This document shows, piece by piece, positions 11,607 through 22,338 of a stretch of 64,000 nucleotides of DNA. Every line of letters starts with the position of its first letter. The stretch's first letter is position 1. The translations under genes and the position numbers were made by a program. Under the pieces are notes generated by a model, which was not told the DNA's origin, searched no databases, and saw only the letters and a list, made by a program, of their open reading frames with translations. The stretch is from the NCBI RefSeq assembly GCF_029931775.1, contig NC_079325.1, forward strand, positions 40,863,173 to 40,927,172, read 5' to 3'. Source of the DNA: Euleptes europaea. Taxonomy: Eukaryota > Chordata > Lepidosauria > Squamata > Sphaerodactylidae.

Positions 11607-12258
11607 GATGTGCCTTGGATTGCAGCCGCGTGCTTAACTCTTCCTTGCAAGCAACCAGGCGTTAAAGCGAGCGCTGGATCGTGCCCTTTTGAGAAAGACC
11701 ATCCTTCTTTAAATAACAAAAAAACCCCAGTCGCGGCTGATTTGCCTTAGCCGGTGCTTGGTGTTTTACCGTCGGAAAAATGGGGTGTCGGAGAAACGAG
11801 CAACCGAAGAGAACGCCGCAGCAAAGACCTCTGGAGAGAGTTGAGCGCCGGGTTAGGATGCGGGCCGATCGGGCCCGATCCGGGCACGGTCAAGCAGGGC
11901 CGAGGTCAGGAGGAGACTCAAAGACTGCCGCCCCAGGCATCCTTACTCGACAATGTCCCATTGCGCTCAGTGGGTAAACATTTGAGTAAAACGTGTACTT
12001 CTGAGCAAACGCGTTTAGGATTGCACGGGGAAGCACGCGCGTCCCTCGGGGATGGATCGTACCTTCCGCAATAGGACAGGAGACGCTAAATAATAACACT
12101 AATAATGATAATTACAGATTGTTACGGAGAATCACGCCTTCGAGGTAATTGTTCTTCACCGAGGGCTCTTGCGAGCGCCCTGCAACGCGTTCCGCCGGGC
12201 AACTTCGCGCTTCGCTTTGCGGCTCCGTGGAAGGCCGTCGAGTTTTTGCGCAGCGTTT
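11607..12258. other. Intergenic, unique sequence
   Basis: No gene or complete repeat. A diverged block at about 11960-12032 (GTACTTCTGAGCAAACGCG, TTTAGGATTGCAC) belongs to the dispersed family seen at 17815-18085. Confidence 0.4.
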
Positions 12259-12551
12259 GGCGTGGTGTAGTGGTTAAGAGCGGTGGTTTGAAGCGGTGAA
12301 CTCTGATCTGGAGAACTGGGTTTGATTCCCCACTCCTCCACATGAGTGGCGAAGGCTAATCTGGTGAACGGGATTTGTTTCCCTGCTCCTCCACGTGAAG
12401 CCAGCTGGGTGACCTTGGGCAAGTCGCAGCTCTCTCAGCCTCACCTACCTGACAGGGTGTCTGTTGTGGGGAGGGGGAGGGAAGGTGCTTGTAAGCCGGT
12501 TTGAGTCTCCCTTAAGTGGTAGAGAAATATAAAAACCAACTCTTCTTCTTC
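12259..12551 (+). mobile_element. tRNA-derived SINE (family A), complete
   Basis: It begins GGCGTGGTGTAGTGGTTAAG (A box) and has B box GGTTTGATTCC. A duplicated half-head follows (CCACTCCTCCACATGAG, then CTGCTCCTCCACGTGAAG), then the GCTGGGTGACCTTGGGC body. It ends in AAAACCAACTCTTCTTCTTC. This is the best reference copy of the family in the window. Confidence 0.93.
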
Positions 12552-12987
12552 AGTGTCTGAACTGGATCGAGGGCCAGGGCTCCTTTCGATGTCATTCATC
12601 CCAGGGATGCGAAGCGGGCGAAGGTCAGTGCGCCCGCGCCGGCTTCTTCTCCCCTCCATCCCATAATTAGCCCGACTTCCGCTGGCTCTCCAACGTTTCT
12701 AGGGTTCTGCCCCCTCCCCAGTGACCACTCATTTCTTCCAAATCTCCGGGGTTCCGGTCCTCGAAGAAGAGAGAATATGAAGTTCCGATTTCACCAAACG
12801 CCGCCTCAGCCCTATCTGCAAAGGCAACCACACCGGCCTGCCTTGCAGGGTTCCTGTTTCTCTGGATCACTACCGGCTTCAAAGCGCTCCCCCCAAATCT
12901 CCCCACCGAGGCTGTTCTGACGCTGTGCTTCATCTGGACAGCGAGCCCCTCTGCCGAGGCTTCCGTGTGACTCCGGTGCTTGCTGGA
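12552..12987. other. Intergenic, unique sequence
   Basis: No repeat or coding signal recognised. Confidence 0.35.
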
Positions 12988-13210
12988 GAGCCGGAGTGGG
13001 GCGGCGGTTAGCGGGGGAAGGCTAAGATCTGGGAGTCCCAGGTTCGAATCCCCACCCTTCCTCGGAAGATCTCGGACCAGCCACTCTCTCTTGAGCTAGC
13101 CTAGCTCACGGGGTTGTAAGAATAATATGGAAGAGGGGAGGACGATGTGGAAAGTCGCCCTGGGTCCCCCTTCTGAGGGAAAAGCCGAGTATAAATATCG
13201 AAATAAAATG
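12988..13210 (+). mobile_element. tRNA-derived SINE (family C), diverged
   Basis: A tRNA-like head contains the B box GGTTCGAATCCCCACCC. The middle block is CTCACGGGGTTGTAAGAATA, and the end reads GAGTATAAATATCGAAATAA. Head, body and tail are all present. Confidence 0.8.
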
Positions 13211-13309
13211 GTTCCCAGCGCATGAAACACAGGCTGTATCCACCTCATAAAGTTGACTCCATAGTCATAAATCCCCCCCCAACTGAGAAACGGGGGGGGG
13301 GATAGTCTT

Positions 13310-13492
13310 AAGAGGAGGCATAGCGGTTAAGAGTGTCAGTTGTGAGTCACATCTGGGGTCAGTCCCTCAGGACTTAACCAAGTGGCTAGTCCCTCGGGAC
13401 TCCATGGGAGATACAAAGAATATTATCTGAAGTGCAAAAACGGGAAACTGAGGTTTAACAATACTGTCTTACAGTATAAGGTTGTTGCAAAT
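13310..13492 (+). mobile_element. Probable worn tRNA-SINE
   Basis: GCATAGCGGTTAAGAGTG resembles a SINE A box, and AGTATAAGGTTGTTGC resembles a SINE body. The middle contains a near-duplicated GTCCCTCRGGACT block. Assignment to a family is not certain. Confidence 0.35.
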
Positions 13493-13712
13493 GTGTGTGT
13501 GTGAAAAGTGCCGTCAAGTCGCAGCCGACTTATGGCGACCCCTTATGGGGTTTTCAAAGCAAGAGACTAACAGAGGTGGTTTGCCAGTGCCTTCCTCTGC
13601 ACAGCAACCCTGGACTTCCTTGGTGGCCCCCCATCCAAATACTAAGCAGGGTTGACCCTGCTTAGCTTCTGAGATCTGACGAGATCAGGCTAGCCTGGGC
13701 CATCCAGGTCAG
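13493..13712 (-). mobile_element. 5S-rRNA-derived SINE with BovB-like tail
   Basis: Read on the minus strand it contains CTGATCTCGTCAGATCTCAG, AAGCTAAGCAGGGT and ATTTGGATGG, the internal control region of 5S rRNA. It continues through GGCAAACCACCTCTG to a 3' end GCCATAAGTCGGCTGCGACT plus (AC)n, which is BovB-like. Related copies lie at 39800, 40321, 51873 and 63396. Confidence 0.9.
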
Positions 13713-14204
13713 TTGCAAATATAGTAATGCAAAATAGGATATTTTGTCTGTATTTTTCATTTGGAAAACTCTTGGCTTCATCCTCCTTGCGAACTCCGGA
13801 GGCCGCACAAGGCCTTGCGATCGGTGCTGTTTGGTGATGATCCTTCGTCCGGAAAGCGGAAACTTTTGGGGACGAACTCGGCTCTGAACTGGAAAAGGCT
13901 GTGCTGGCGCGACATGGCCACCAGAGGGCAGAGCGCGCACAAGGCTGGCGCTCTCGAGGGCTAACGCCGAGGGTGACTTTGGGGTGGCGTCTACCTCGGA
14001 GTAAATTTGATAAGGAGGCCACGGCGAAACTCTGGAGGTTCTGGCTCTTCTCTAGTGAGCAAGAAAATGTTGGTCTACACCTGGGCACCGTCGTTATCTT
14101 TTAAAAGGCAATGAAGAGAAGGACATGCTCCAGGCGCTGCTGGGGGAGGAGTGGGTGGAAGAGGGCCTGTTTTGCGATGGACAAAGAGGTTAAAAGAATA
14201 GGGA
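13713..14204. other. Upstream unique sequence with a CTCF-like site
   Basis: No coding signal; GC-rich around 13780-13990. The CTCF-like motif at 13916 is listed separately. Confidence 0.4.
13916..13934 (+). promoter_or_regulatory. Candidate CTCF-binding motif
   Basis: The sequence GGCCACCAGAGGGCAGAGC agrees with the CTCF core CCASYAGRKGGCRS at essentially every informative position. It lies in non-repetitive DNA about 9.3 kb upstream of the LMX1B start and has the opposite orientation to the motif at 5493. Binding is inferred only. Confidence 0.6.
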
Positions 14205-14424
14205 AAGCAGTGGCTCAGTGGCAGTGGCTCAGTGGTAGAGTCTGTGGCTCAGTGGTAGAGCCTCTGCTTGGCACGCAGAAGGTTCCAGGTTCAATCCCCA
14301 GCATCTCCCCTTAAAGGGACTAGGCAAGTAGGTGATGTGAAAGACTTCTGCCTGAGACCCTGGAGAGCCGCTGCCGGTCAGAGTAGACAATACTGACTTC
14401 AATGGACCAAGGGTCTTAACGGAA
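14205..14424 (+). mobile_element. SINE family B with a reiterated head
   Basis: The tRNA A-box region GTGGCTCAGTGGTAGAG is present twice, with a third shortened GTGGCTCAGTGG before them, all within 14208-14262. A single B box GGTTCAATCC and the normal body follow. The end is at ACTTCAATGGACCAAGGGTC. Confidence 0.85.
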
Positions 14425-14429
14425 CGCAT

Positions 14430-14720
14430 GGCCGCAGGATAACCACTTGCTTGGATGGCTGTAAAAAGGGATTCCGTAAATTCACGGAGGGCAACGGCCA
14501 TTAGCTGTGATAGCTCAATGGAACCTCTCTGTTCAAAGGCAGTATACCTTTGTCTACCAGTTGCAAGATGGGGGAGTCAAACCGAGGGTTTCTGGGGGCA
14601 TTTGCCTGGCCGTTGACAGACCAGGCAGAGCAGGGGCTGAGTTTTCTCGTGTGAGAGAGACAGGGGAGAGACGCCTCCCAGAAGAGCGGCAGTGCCCTAC
14701 CCCAACTGAAGTGTAGCTCC
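14430..14720 (+). mobile_element. CR1/L3-like LINE 3' region
   Basis: The blocks CTTGCTTGGATGGCTGTAAA, GCCATTAGCTGTGATAGCTC and CTGTTCAAAGGCAGTATACC follow the usual order of CR1/L3-type 3' ends. No intact coding sequence is present. Confidence 0.6.
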
Positions 14721-15169
14721 AGGTATTTTAATAGGATTACTTAGGAAATTTTGTAATATAGCCCAGACCCAGGAAGCAACAATGGGGGGGGGGGGGCTGA
14801 GGACAACGACAGGGGGAGGAGCCATAATAAACTAAAATGTCTTTTCTCAAAATTTGAAATGTGCCAATGAACATTTCGAATGGAACCGGAGAAGCCGGGC
14901 GCAGTGGGAAAGCCAAATCGGCGGCTTCCTTCAGCCAAAGCCTTTCCGAGCGTCCTTTAGCAGTTCAGCATGGCGGGGGTATTTCCCCTTGCTGCTAAAT
15001 ATTCGGACCTTCTTCTGCCCCTCCCCTTAAAGCTCACTTTTAAAACAAATGCTGAAAATGGCTCTCCTCTCCCCCGTTCTAGCCCTAAAAAAACCCTTGC
15101 CAGGTAGGTTAGGCTCAGAGAAAAGCGCCTAGTCCACGCTCATCTATCTCCCTGAGCGAAGGTTTCAGA
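14721..15169. other. Intergenic, unique sequence
   Basis: A G-run interrupts at about 14784-14796. Nothing else is recognised. Confidence 0.35.
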
Positions 15170-15297
15170 ATATGAGAAAGGCCCTGCTGGATCAGACCAA
15201 GGCCCATCAAGTCCAGCAGCCTGTTCACACAGTGGCCAACCAGGTGCCTCCAGGAAGCCCACAACCAAGAACACCATGGCTCCCCAGCCCTAGGGAA
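15170..15297 (-). mobile_element. CR1/L2-like LINE 3' fragment
   Basis: ATATGAGAAAGGCCCTGCTG followed by GGCCCATCAAGTCCAGC and GTGGCCAACCAGGTGCCTCC matches 6393 and 45225. A SINE-head-like GCCACGCTGGA block follows at about 15316. Confidence 0.75.
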
Positions 15298-15553
15298 ACA
15301 CGCTAACCACTGTGCCACGCTGGACAAGTTCTACACGCTGTTGGGTCTAACTTGTAATTCAACTCGATCCCCCCCCCCAAAAAAAACACATTCAAATTCA
15401 CAACAACAGTAGAGGGTGATTAATTCTAGATCCTTTTCTCCAGTTCTGAGACCCCAGGCATTCGTCGAGAAGTGCTTTCTGGAGTACAGGGAACCCTCCT
15501 GGAAAAAAAAAGGAAAAGAAATCTGTCCTTGTCTTCCGCCCTACTTTCACACT

Positions 15554-15726
15554 GGCCATTTATGTATGGGAGGTTTTGCCTTGGATTTGCCGCTTTCTAG
15601 ATGCCCCTTTCCCCCATCCAAATTCTTAAAACTCAAAAATAAGCCCCCATGTAGAGTTTTGAGAATTCGGATGGGGGAAAGCGACATCTAGAGAGCGGCA
15701 AATCCAAGGCAAAACCTCCCGTGCAT
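15554..15726. mobile_element. Hairpin MITE P1, right tip truncated
   Basis: The left arm begins GGCCATTTATGTATGGGAGG. The right arm is its complement up to about 15726, where the last dozen bases are missing and P2 begins. The same element is complete at 18668-18849. Each arm is about half the element, so the transcript would fold into one long hairpin. Confidence 0.8.
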
Positions 15727-15727
15727 T

Positions 15728-15878
15728 GGGTGCTTTCACACGTACTGAATAATGCACTTTCAGTCCACTTTGCTGCTGGATTTTACTTCGTGCAAGGACA
15801 AAATCCATTTGCAAATGATCATGAAAGTGCATTGGAAGTGGAACGGAAGTGCATTATTCAGCACGTGTGAAAGTGCCC
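15728..15878. mobile_element. Hairpin MITE P2, complete
   Basis: The ends GGGTGCTTTCACACGTACTG and, inverted, GGGCACTTTCACACGTGCTG are long terminal inverted repeats continuing through AATAATGCAC. The 151-bp element has no coding capacity. The right-end fragment at 50-102 belongs to the same family. Confidence 0.8.
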
Positions 15879-16216
15879 ATTCTCTGCTTTCTGTCGTGAT
15901 GTGACCATTCATAGCGGAGGATGGTGGCGAAGCGTCTGTTCTTTGCGCAATGCTGTTCCCTTCCTGGGGCGAAGGCCCACGGACCCCCCCCCCCGATTTG
16001 AACCCGTGGAGCCGGCCGCGCGGCGAGCTCTGGCTTGGCTTCCTCGTGAGCGGCGCTGGAGGGAGGAGGGCCCGGCGAGCAGAAGGGCCCCACGGGGCGA
16101 GCCCGGCCGGGGTCGCCGTGGCGGGAGCCCAAGACAAGGACAAGAGAGTGGGGACGCCCCACCAGCGCACGATGGCAGGACTTCCAGACCAACCGTGGCC
16201 AATTGCTGGGAACGCA
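15879..16216. other. GC-rich CpG-dense block, no gene seen
   Basis: About 15950-16150 is strongly GC-rich with frequent CpG, producing overlapping open frames on both strands. No conserved protein signature is visible. It may be a small CpG island. Confidence 0.4.
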
Positions 16217-16410
16217 CGAACACATGAAGCTGCCTTCTACTGAACCAGACCCTCAGCCCATCAAGGTCAGTATTGTCTACTCTGGCTGGCAGCGGCTCTC
16301 CAGGGTCTCAGGCGGAGGTCTTTCCCATCACCTACTGCCTGGTGCTTTCAGCTGGGATTGAACCTGGGACCTTCTGCATGCCAAGTGGATGCTCTACCTC
16401 TGAGCCGCAG
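16217..16410 (-). mobile_element. tRNA-derived SINE (family B)
   Basis: ACACATGAAGCTGCCTTCTA begins the reverse copy and CTCTGAGCCGCAG ends it. The CTCCAGGGTCTCAGGC and GATTGAACCTGGGACC blocks lie between. The extreme GGGG head is missing. Confidence 0.9.
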
Positions 16411-17814
16411 AAATCGGCTCCTGGATCGAAATGGGGGTTCGGAGGGGCTGACTTCAGTGGGCTTACTAGGAAGTAAGGGGGCCACCCTGAACTTTTTTTA
16501 AACTGGAAAATAATTCCTGGTGAGGTTAGGAGGAGCCAGCATGGCTTTAGGATCGGGTTATGGGCTAGTTTCTTCAGCAATAGCTCCCCCAGCTTTCAAA
16601 GAGACTTGACCCCAACCAGTACCTGTGTATAGAACGGAGGCTTTAGAGAAGTCAGTGAGACTTACTCACAAGTAAGCACAGCACCATTCTAAATACGTTT
16701 ACTTCGACATTTCCCAAGCAAAACAAGGCGACCCACCGAGTATAGAGGCTTTGGAGGACAGTTATGTACGACCACCTAGGAGGTCGCAGTGAAGCGGGCG
16801 CCACCGCGGAATAAGGAGGCTTGTTGCCCCCAAGGTTACTCCGGATGCAATCAAGAGCGAGGCAACTGAACCGAGAGCCGGGTTGCTGTCCAGGAGACAG
16901 CCAGGGATGTCCTGCTGCGGTCCTCGGGCCACAATGCAACCCGGGCAGGACTTTCGCAGGGCGATTCCTTGCATGTCGACTCAGAAGTAAATATATTTAC
17001 TCGGGAAGTAAATATCACCGCAATAGCACCCATAGAAATGCAGCCGTCTGAAGCAGAAGTGGGGTCAAACCAGAACTATTAAAATTTAAACAGAGAGAGA
17101 GAGAGAGAGGAGCAAGCCTGCTTTTCCGCTCCCTCTCTCCTCCGTCTCCTCGAAAGCAAGCGCCTTTGAAAGCAAGGAAAGACGTAAACCGCGGCAATTT
17201 CGTTCAGAACAGGGCTGGTAATACACCAGTAGAGAAACGGGCCAGAGAATCGCCATTCATCTATGAGCCCTGGAGGTTTATTCAGCTGTGTGCCAGGCGC
17301 TGCTCAGACCAGGAAAGCCAGGCCAATGGGGGCTCTTGCGTTTTAAGTGCAGTTAGACTTCTGAGAATCCATATTGGAGGACTTATTAACCACGGACGGG
17401 GGTGGGAATCAGAACCGTCGAATATCAAATATTCAAAAGATTACAAAGGCGCAGGGGCGGGGGGGGGGGGGACATCATTGGCTGGGCCGGTTTCAAAAAG
17501 TTTCCCTCCAAGACAAGACTTGGTTTCCTCAATCATAAATGCATCCAGCTACTAGTAAATCCCAAATGCTTTCGGTGGAGAAGTAGAAGAAACCATCCTA
17601 ATATACTTAAGATTGCAGCTTTAAAATCACAGCGTGAGGATCAAAAAAGAAAAGGACCAACACACACATATACAGAAGGCATTTTGTGTGACCCTGGCTG
17701 GTGTTTTATTCTGAGCTTAATTCTTACCATAGTTACGGTTCTTTAATTAAACAATGAAAGTAAACCTCCTTCATTTCAGGGGGGATTTCGTGTCGTTTCG
17801 GATGAGAATAATAT
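16411..17814. other. Intergenic, unique sequence with scraps of repeats
   Basis: Short ACTCAGAAGTAA-like blocks at about 16650-16705 and 16975-17045 resemble the dispersed family at 17815. A (GA)n run lies at 17091-17110 and a G-run at 17456-17470. No gene recognised. Confidence 0.4.
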
Positions 17815-18085
17815 CCGAACAGCCAGGCTGTACTCATATTTACTCGGAAGTAAGACCCATCGATTGCAGTTTTGGGACGCAATTCTATTTAGGCTTATAT
17901 GGGAGTAAATCCTATTTAGTCCTATTGATTCCTATGGGTTTAGACTGGAGTCACCGCATAGGATTGCTCTGTTAAGAGTGCAAGTCCCGGCATGTTTGCC
18001 CAGAAGTAAATCTCACTTTAACTTGGGCTTACTTCCTGGTAAATTTGCATAGGATTGCAGCCTTAGTGGGATTGACTTCAAGTAA
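17815..18085 (+). repeat. Dispersed palindrome-rich repeat
   Basis: Repeated TTTACTCGGAAGTAAGACCC, TGGGAGTAAATCCTATT, CAGAAGTAAATCTCACTT and GCATAGGATTGCAGCC blocks are arranged as partial complements. The same vocabulary occurs at 8790, 11960, 16650, 19226, 26350 and 49482. Confidence 0.5.
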
Positions 18086-18667
18086 ACACGGGTGACTTAC
18101 ACTTAACACGCGCACGCGCACACACACATACACACACACTCCTATTTGAAAACCAACGAAAATCGTGATTTCAAAACGGGACCTGTCGCATTGATTCACG
18201 GCCCCTACCAAAGTGTTTCCCTTGCAAAAGGGCTGCCCAGTTTGCGAAGCGAACACCAAGATTGACACACAATCCACGAAACGACGGAGGCGCGGGCGAG
18301 ACCCCAGACGTCGAACCACGATCTGCAACCCAAGCAGGCCGGAGCCCATGACTATCAAACAACGCAGAAGCCCACTAGATTGCGTGGAGTGTGCGGGGGT
18401 GTTTGTGGGTGGGTGGGTGTCTGATTCCACCATCCCATCCTTAATATCATTCCCAGAGTCTCGTTAGGAAAACACAAGCGGCGACTGCCATGATTGGATT
18501 GCCAGGGATCGCGTGCTGGGGGGGGGGGGTCACCTGCCGGGGCCGCCGGCTTCTCGGCTGTGAATGGCCGCTGACAGGGCAGAAGGCACTGGGCCTTGAC
18601 CGGTTGCTACAGACCTGAATGCAACAGACTCCCCCCGCCCACAATATTTAGCTAGGTTATTGATTTT
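18086..18667. other. Intergenic, CA-rich run then unique sequence
   Basis: A CACA/CGCG-type microsatellite lies at about 18106-18140. A (GGGT)n run is at about 18400-18420 and a G-run at 18519-18529. No gene recognised. Confidence 0.4.
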
Positions 18668-18849
18668 GGCCGTTTATGCATGGGAGGATTTTCCTTGGAT
18701 TTGCCGCTCTCTAGATGCGCATTTTCCCCATCCAAATTCTCAAAACTTAACAATAAGCCCCCATGCAGAGTTCTGAGAATTTGGGTGGGGGAAATGTGCC
18801 ATCTAGAGAGCGGCAAATCCAAGGAAAATCCTCCCATGCATAAATGGCC
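18668..18849. mobile_element. Hairpin MITE P1, complete
   Basis: The left arm GGCCGTTTATGCATGGGAGG and the inverted right arm GGCCATTTATGCATGGGAGG stay almost perfectly complementary for about 85 bases each. The palindrome leaves only a very short loop near 18755. There is no coding content. The termini recall the larger GGCC-ended elements at 3247 and 40699. Confidence 0.88.
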
Positions 18850-19225
18850 TTTATTAACCTTTTCCTGCCGCCTTTCCACCCGATCGGGACCACCACCCCA
18901 CGTTACAGCTCGGGCTCCAGATTCGCCTGCATTTCACGGGCCCTGCCTGCCAAATCGATCGGAATCTCAGCTTTTCGTCCCGCTTTGGTTACTTTGAACT
19001 CCCAGCGCTTAAAACCCAAAAGGGGTCCTTCCGAGCAACACCTGGACACCTCAAACATCACCACGGCTTTTCAAGGAGCTCACGTCCAAGCACCTTGGAA
19101 CTGTTTAGGGTCTCCCTTTGATCTCGGGAAGGTTTACACACAAGAAAAGCAATTTCAAACTGAAAAGGGAACAGCGCTGCCTCAATCAGGACCCCCCCTT
19201 CTGTCTCTTCCGCCCCACACCCCTT
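18850..19225. other. Intergenic, unique sequence
   Basis: No gene or repeat recognised. Confidence 0.35.
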
Positions 19226-19318
19226 AACAGTGAAATCCTAAAGAGAGTTACTCCAGTCTACGCCCATTCCATTTCAACGGGTTTAGACTGGAGTAACTCT
19301 GCACAGGTTTGCGCTGTA
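19226..19318. repeat. Short palindromic repeat
   Basis: AGAGTTACTCCAGTCTA at the left is answered by TAGACTGGAGTAACTCT at the right, a perfect 17-bp inverted pair around a 32-bp loop. A related copy is at 49482-49573. Confidence 0.7.
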
Positions 19319-21228
19319 GATTTTAATCCCAATTGGATTCTTCTTTCCGCGCTTGCGGATTGCACTCAGCGGGCCAAAGGCGCATCTTTTGTACCGGAGT
19401 CGAATCCAGTTTGACTCTGGACCGGCCTTTCTTCGATTTAACGAAGACTTTTATAGAAGACTTTTTAAAATCAGCGCTCCCCGCCGCCCAAGCCAACCTT
19501 TTGGCGTTTATTCGACAGGCAAGAAAAAGACCTTTAAAACAAAGATTACAGCGGTGATTAATCTGTACCCAGAAGAACGGAGATGGAAGGGGGGGGGCAT
19601 GTTTCCCCATAGACTCTGGGGAAAGGGGGGGGGTTGAGGAGAAGAAAGACGGCGTATTTCTCCGAGTAGTCGCTCCGCCGAATTCTCAGGCCTGCTGCCT
19701 GGCGCACAATCCACCGCTGACCCCCCTAATTCGGGAGTTTTCCTTGGCGATTTCACGAGATAATCGTGTCCAAATTGGGGATTGTTCGCGAGAAGGAGGG
19801 GTGGAGGTCTATTCCGGGGAAAAAAACAACAACATCCCTTGGCATTAAAGCGAGGCACTTTGCTGCTCCCGAAACCTGAAAAGCCTTTCCCAAAATAAAT
19901 TGCTGGGAGTCGTTTGAGCTGAATTGTAAAGAATCGTGTGTGTGTCCCCCCCCCACAATGCAACAGAGCTGCTTATTAAAGCCCCCACCCCCTGAACATA
20001 TAGAAATACACTTTATTGAACGGGGAAAAAACCCACACTTTCCCAAAGGAACTAAACTCTCGAGTTCAGTTTTCTTCGGGGATAAGGCAGGATGCAGAAA
20101 CCCAAATGTGTGGGAGACCTTAACGGCAACGCGATATCGCCCCGATTCATTTTCATTTCGTTCTGTTGCGCTGGTTTAAATAGCACGTAGGTCAATTTAC
20201 CATCTGGGTCACCGGGAAAGATTCCGCGGAGGTTAGAGAGTCGAGAAGGAATCCGTTTCCAGGTGTTCATATCTACATTTTAAATTTCGCCAGAACTCGG
20301 GGTGTATTTTTTAAAGCGACTTATTTATTCTGCCCAATCAGAGATTTCCACACACTTTTTTTTTTTTTTTGCAGGACAGAATAGGTAAAGTTAGCGAAAT
20401 TAGATATATATTAAAATAAACACCAACCCCCCAAAATAAGAGAAACGTTAAAGCGGTTTGAACAGAAGAGGTAAATGCACGCTGAGGTTATGAAATATTA
20501 CTGGGAACACGTTTGCCCTTTTGCTAAGGCCCAGGATGCACCTTGCCAGCAAACGCGTGTAGCAGCAGCCCGACGTGGCGCAGATCCATGCAAGCAAGAA
20601 ACGTAACTAGTCTCCATTTTTCGTCCTAACAATCCATCCTCCAGATCTCCCCGCCTTTACCACTACCATAACTGGTGAAACCTAAACTGCCCAGACACCA
20701 CAGATTTTGTCCCATGCTAATAAAAAAAAGGGGAGGGGAAGAAGACACAAAAGCGAGTTGTGGGGGACCGTCGGGTGGAGGGCGCTTATGTCCGATACCG
20801 CCCATACCCCAGAGCTTTTCCAGGCTCCCGATCCCAGCGGGCCCTTCCGAGCTTCCTGGGTTGGGGCCTTTCCACGGATCCCTTTTTTCCCTGTCCAGAT
20901 TTAGGCTTGACCAGCCCAGCGCCCTCCTTATGGGGTGGGTAACAGACCGCCCCTCCGCAAAGACGGGACCCGACGGGTAGCGCTCCTGCCAGCCAGAGCC
21001 GAGGCGCAAAACGGGACACCAAGGAAGGAGAACTGGAGGCGTCCAAGCGGACTTAATTCCACCCCCAGGAAAAAAATGCCACCCCCTTCAATGCCACACA
21101 CACCCGCTCTGAGCTCCAAAGGACCCCCCCCTTTCAAGACCGCCGGAGCGGAAACGCGGCTTTCTTGGGCTGAAGGGCTGCGCCGCTGCTGGCCCCGGGG
21201 TGACGAGGCCGAGCAGCCGGTTCCAGAA
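19319..21228. other. Proximal upstream unique sequence
   Basis: No repeat and no recognisable protein. Long open frames in the GC-rich 20.6-21.2 kb part overlap on both strands and are not supported. A T-run lies at 20357-20370. This stretch may hold proximal regulatory DNA of LMX1B, but no specific site is claimed. Confidence 0.4.
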
Positions 21229-21428
21229 ACAAACCCATGAAGCTGCCTTCTACTGAACCAGCAAAGTCAGTATTGCCTACTCAGACCGGCAGCGGCTCTC
21301 CAGGGTCTCAGGCAGAGGTCTTTCCCATCACCAGCTTGCCTAGTCCCTTTAATGGAGATGCCGGGGATTGAACCTGGGACCTTCTGCATGCCCAGCAGAT
21401 GCTCGACCACTGAGCCACGGCCCCTCTC
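21229..21428 (-). mobile_element. tRNA-derived SINE (family B), 1.8 kb upstream of LMX1B
   Basis: From ACAAACCCATGAAGCTGCC to GCCACGGCCCCTCTC it matches the family B order in reverse. A small deletion lies near ACCAGCAAAGTCAG. The tRNA-like promoter would point away from LMX1B. Confidence 0.9.
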
Positions 21429-22240
21429 AATGCTGGGGGTCGGGGGGGGAATCTGTGGCAACGTCTGAAGCCCCCGGTGCATCGGCGACGGGGGTGGCCA
21501 GTTGAACATTTAGCTGAGGGGAGATCCCGGCGCTCCGATTGGCGCACAGATTCGGTGAGTCCCAAATATTTTAGGGGCGCTTCCCTCCAACCCCCCCCCC
21601 CGGATTTCGCAGGGGAGGCCCCCCCCTTCTGCTCTGGGCCGGCCGGCTGTCAGGGGCTCCAGCGACGCCGAGGGCAGCGCTGGCTTGCGGGCGCCTGTTG
21701 GCGACTCCCGGGGGCCCCGGCCAGGTGCGAAGGGACCCGCTCTGCCCTCCCTGGCCGCAGCCCGCGATCCTCGGGCAAAACGGCCGGAGCCAGCCGGGCC
21801 GCCGCCTCCCGCTTGCCAAGGCCGGCGCCGCAGGAGCACCGGGCCCGGCCCGGTTCCCCAGCCCTGTTGGCCGCCCTCCCCCCACCCCCGCAGCCCTCGC
21901 TGGGTTGTTGGTTACCAGGCAGGAGCAGAGGCAGGTGGCAGTGCCCCGAGCACTCCCACCCACCCGGGCCCCCCACCCCGCCCCGCCAGGAGGAAAAGAA
22001 GCAAAGCGAAGGCACCTACCCGCAGGCGCGAAGTGGGCCGCCCCCCATCTCAAGCCCTGCTGGCGGATGCGCCGGGGCCGGGGCCGGAGCCCCTCTGCTC
22101 GCGAGGGGTCCCCCCACAGCCTCCGGTCTTTGGCCGGGTCTTCCTTCCTTCCTTCCACTCGTTCCTACCTCTTCTATAGGGCTCAGACTACCAGTCTCTC
22201 TCTCCTGCGTCGCTTTCTTGAACTAGCGCGCAGCTGTCAC

Positions 22241-22241
<1 letters not shown>

Positions 22242-22334
<93 letters not shown>

Positions 22335-22338
22335 TTCC
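22242..22338 (+). repeat. (CTTT)n microsatellite in the LMX1B promoter region
   Basis: More than 20 near-perfect CTTT units end in CTTCCTTCC about 860 bases before the start codon. It makes the serine/phenylalanine-rich chance frames seen here. Confidence 0.95.

Noticed and set aside
14208-14300. Apparent tRNA-Ala gene
   Set aside because: The tRNA-like head is followed by the standard family B SINE body and has no proper acceptor stem, so it is a SINE.
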